Assembly (NCBI GenBank): GCA_041392165.1
Contig: JAWKMN010000003.1
Span: forward strand, 310,001-374,000
DNA from: Arenibacter sp041392165
GTDB taxonomy: Bacteria > Bacteroidota > Bacteroidia > Flavobacteriales > Flavobacteriaceae
DNA length: 64,000 nt
Direction: 5' to 3'
Made by a program: the position numbers and the translations under genes. The notes beneath the pieces are model-generated. The model was not told where the DNA came from. It searched no databases and saw only the letters and a program-made list of their open reading frames with translations. This document shows positions 62,586 through 64,000 of this stretch, piece after piece (position 1 is the first letter of the stretch; every line of letters begins with the position of its first letter).

Positions 62586-64000
62586 TTATTTTTCCGTTTC
62601 CGGAAGATCCTTGTTGGCTTTTTTTTCTTTTTCTGCCGCTTCTTCGGCTTCAAGCCTTATGTCTTTATCAAAAGGACGCTTGCCGAAAATCTTTTCCAAA
62701 TCGTCCTTAAATATAACTTCTTTTTCCAATAAACGTTGCGCCAATTCGGTAAGTTTATCTTTGTTTTTGGACAATAATTCAACAGCCCTCTTATATTGCT
62801 CCTCAATAAGCTTGGAAATCTCTTTGTCTATGGTCAATGCCGTCTGTTCGCTATATGGTTTGGAAAAACCATATTCATTTTGGCCGGATGAGTCGTAGTA
62901 GGTGAGGTTGCCGATCTCATCGTTCAATCCGTAAATGGTAACCATGGCCCTGGCCTGTTTGGTCACCTTCTCCAAATCACTAAGTGCACCCGTTGATATC
63001 TTGTTGAAGATTACTTTTTCGGCAGCCCTACCGCCCAAGGTAGCGCACATTTCATCTTTCATTTGTTCGGGGCGGACAATTAGCCGCTCTTCCGGTAAGT
63101 ACCATGCGGCACCTAAAGATTGTCCTCTAGGTACTATGGTTACTTTTACTAAAGGTGCGGCATGTTCCAGCATCCAACTTACGGTGGCATGACCGGCTTC
63201 GTGGTATGCAATGGTTTCTTTTTCCCCGGGGGTAATAATTTTGTTCTTTTTCTCAAGTCCCCCAACGATTCTGTCCACGGCGTCCAAGAAATCTTGTTTG
63301 GTGACGGCTTTTTTCTCTTTACGCGCTGCGATCAATGCCGCTTCGTTACAGACATTGGCGATATCGGCACCGGAAAAACCGGGAGTTTGTTTGGCCAGAA
63401 AATCCAAATCCAGTGTTTCTGCGGTTTTTATAGGTCTTAGGTGCACTTCAAAAATTTCTTTTCTTTCCCTAATGTCCGGAAGATCCACGTATATCTGTCT
63501 ATCAAATCGGCCTGCCCTCATTAATGCCTTGTCCAAAACATCCGCACGGTTGGTCGCTGCCAAAACAATTACGTTGGTATTGGTTCCAAAACCATCCATT
63601 TCGGTCAATAATTGGTTCAAGGTATTTTCCCTCTCATCATTGGAACCTGTAAAATTATTCTTGCCCCTGGCCCTGCCAATGGCATCGATCTCATCAATAA
63701 AAATAATGGCAGGTGATTTATCCTTGGCCTGTTTAAACAGGTCTCTTACCCTAGAGGCTCCTACGCCTACGAACATCTCTACGAAATCGGAACCCGAAAG
63801 TGAAAAGAAGGGCACCTTTGCCTCACCGGCAACAGCTTTGGCCAATAAGGTCTTACCGGTTCCCGGAGGTCCTACCAATAGGGCTCCTTTCGGAATTTTA
63901 CCCCCTAAGGAGGTATATTTGTCCGGATTCTTTAGGAATTCCACAATCTCCTCTACTTCTTCCTTGGCACCTTCCAATCCGGCAACGTCCTTGAACGAGG
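62586..64000 (-). CDS. ftsH: ATP-dependent zinc metalloprotease FtsH (5' end beyond the window)
   Basis: The visible C-terminal 471 or so codons begin at SFKDVAGLEGAKEEVEE. Walker A is VGPPGTGKTLLAKA, Walker B IIFIDEIDAIGR, and the second region of homology is ATNRADVLDKALMRAGRFDR. The zinc motif is HEAGH in AYHEAGHATV, with a later aspartate in the peptidase domain. The N-terminal membrane and periplasmic part lies off the right edge. It degrades membrane proteins and unstable regulators. A 205-base gap separates it from the LUD gene. Confidence 0.96.
   Translation of the reverse strand, partial: SFKDVAGLEGAKEEVEEIVEFLKNPDKYTSLGGKIPKGALLVGPPGTGKTLLAKAVAGEAKVPFFSLSGSDFVEMFVGVGASRVRDLFKQAKDKSPAIIFIDEIDAIGRARGKNNFTGSNDERENTLNQLLTEMDGFGTNTNVIVLAATNRADVLDKALMRAGRFDRQIYVDLPDIRERKEIFEVHLRPIKTAETLDLDFLAKQTPGFSGADIANVCNEAALIAARKEKKAVTKQDFLDAVDRIVGGLEKKNKIITPGEKETIAYHEAGHATVSWMLEHAAPLVKVTIVPRGQSLGAAWYLPEERLIVRPEQMKDEMCATLGGRAAEKVIFNKISTGALSDLEKVTKQARAMVTIYGLNDEIGNLTYYDSSGQNEYGFSKPYSEQTALTIDKEISKLIEEQYKRAVELLSKNKDKLTELAQRLLEKEVIFKDDLEKIFGKRPFDKDIRLEAEEAAEKEKKANKDLPETEK

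Overview
The window is chromosomal DNA of a member of the Bacteroidota, almost certainly a marine Flavobacteriaceae of the Arenibacter/Maribacter/Zobellia kind. This is inferred from low GC, weak Shine-Dalgarno signals, several TAnnTTTG promoter elements, type IX secretion (gliding-motility C-terminal) proteins, DUF6702, a kynurenine route (kynU, kmo), and an ftsH-LUD-cdsA-psd-acbP gene string. No rRNA, tRNA, CRISPR, transposase or prophage module was seen. One end gene, ftsH, is cut by the window edge.

Region 1 (1-13.5 kb) holds a secreted ankyrin protein, a 55-residue membrane protein, an M48 metalloprotease and a VanY-type carboxypeptidase. It then carries two tandem, paralogous two-gene cassettes on the minus strand. 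Each cassette is a secreted repeat-fibre gene followed by a secreted protein with a T9SS type-B C-terminal domain. Fibre 1 is a giant collagen-like (Gly-X-Y) protein with a probable C1q/TNF-like globular end. Fibre 2 carries five copies of a 79-residue repeat. Both fibre genes contain indels only inside their repeats, while both ends stay in frame-compatible register.

Region 2 (13.6-24 kb) has pepE, two paralogous secreted carboxypeptidase-regulatory-like proteins, DUF6702, an M1 peptidase, tatA, a frameshifted PAP2 phosphatase, an O-methyltransferase and a GNAT. It is rich in unusual non-coding DNA: degenerate heptanucleotide arrays, two-hairpin dispersed elements, a near-perfect 11-bp array of 27 copies, and a multi-hairpin candidate RNA ending in a terminator-like stem.

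Region 3 (24-47.3 kb) is mostly housekeeping. It includes kynureninase, an MFS carrier, ClpP, kynurenine 3-monooxygenase, a degenerate zinc-ribbon coiled-coil protein with a Nif3-like protein, lpxK, gap overlapping a hybrid histidine kinase, lipA, two ECF sigma factors with one anti-sigma factor, an aminotransferase-murB pair, DUF1573, valS, a Gfo/Idh/MocA oxidoreductase and a CDP-alcohol phosphatidyltransferase.

Region 4 (47.5-55.3 kb) is a coherent sugar locus led by a LacI-type regulator with a pair of operator-like inverted repeats. It contains a DUF6807 lipoprotein, a gutted Gfo/Idh/MocA gene, an intact Tat-exported Gfo/Idh/MocA oxidoreductase, a DUF1080 lipoprotein, a NagA-like deacetylase with an export signal, an Nramp-fold transporter whose metal-binding motifs are replaced, and a cytosolic NagB-like protein. 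I infer an envelope-located oxidative route for an amino sugar, with the Nramp-like protein as the importer. This is the best candidate here for an undescribed system.

Region 5 (55.4-64 kb) has a HopJ-family protein, a secreted protein of unknown function, an atypical short-chain dehydrogenase with a four-cysteine N-terminal extension and no catalytic tyrosine, an outer-membrane beta-barrel protein, and the acbP-psd-cdsA-LUD-ftsH string, with LUD frameshifted in a homopolymer.
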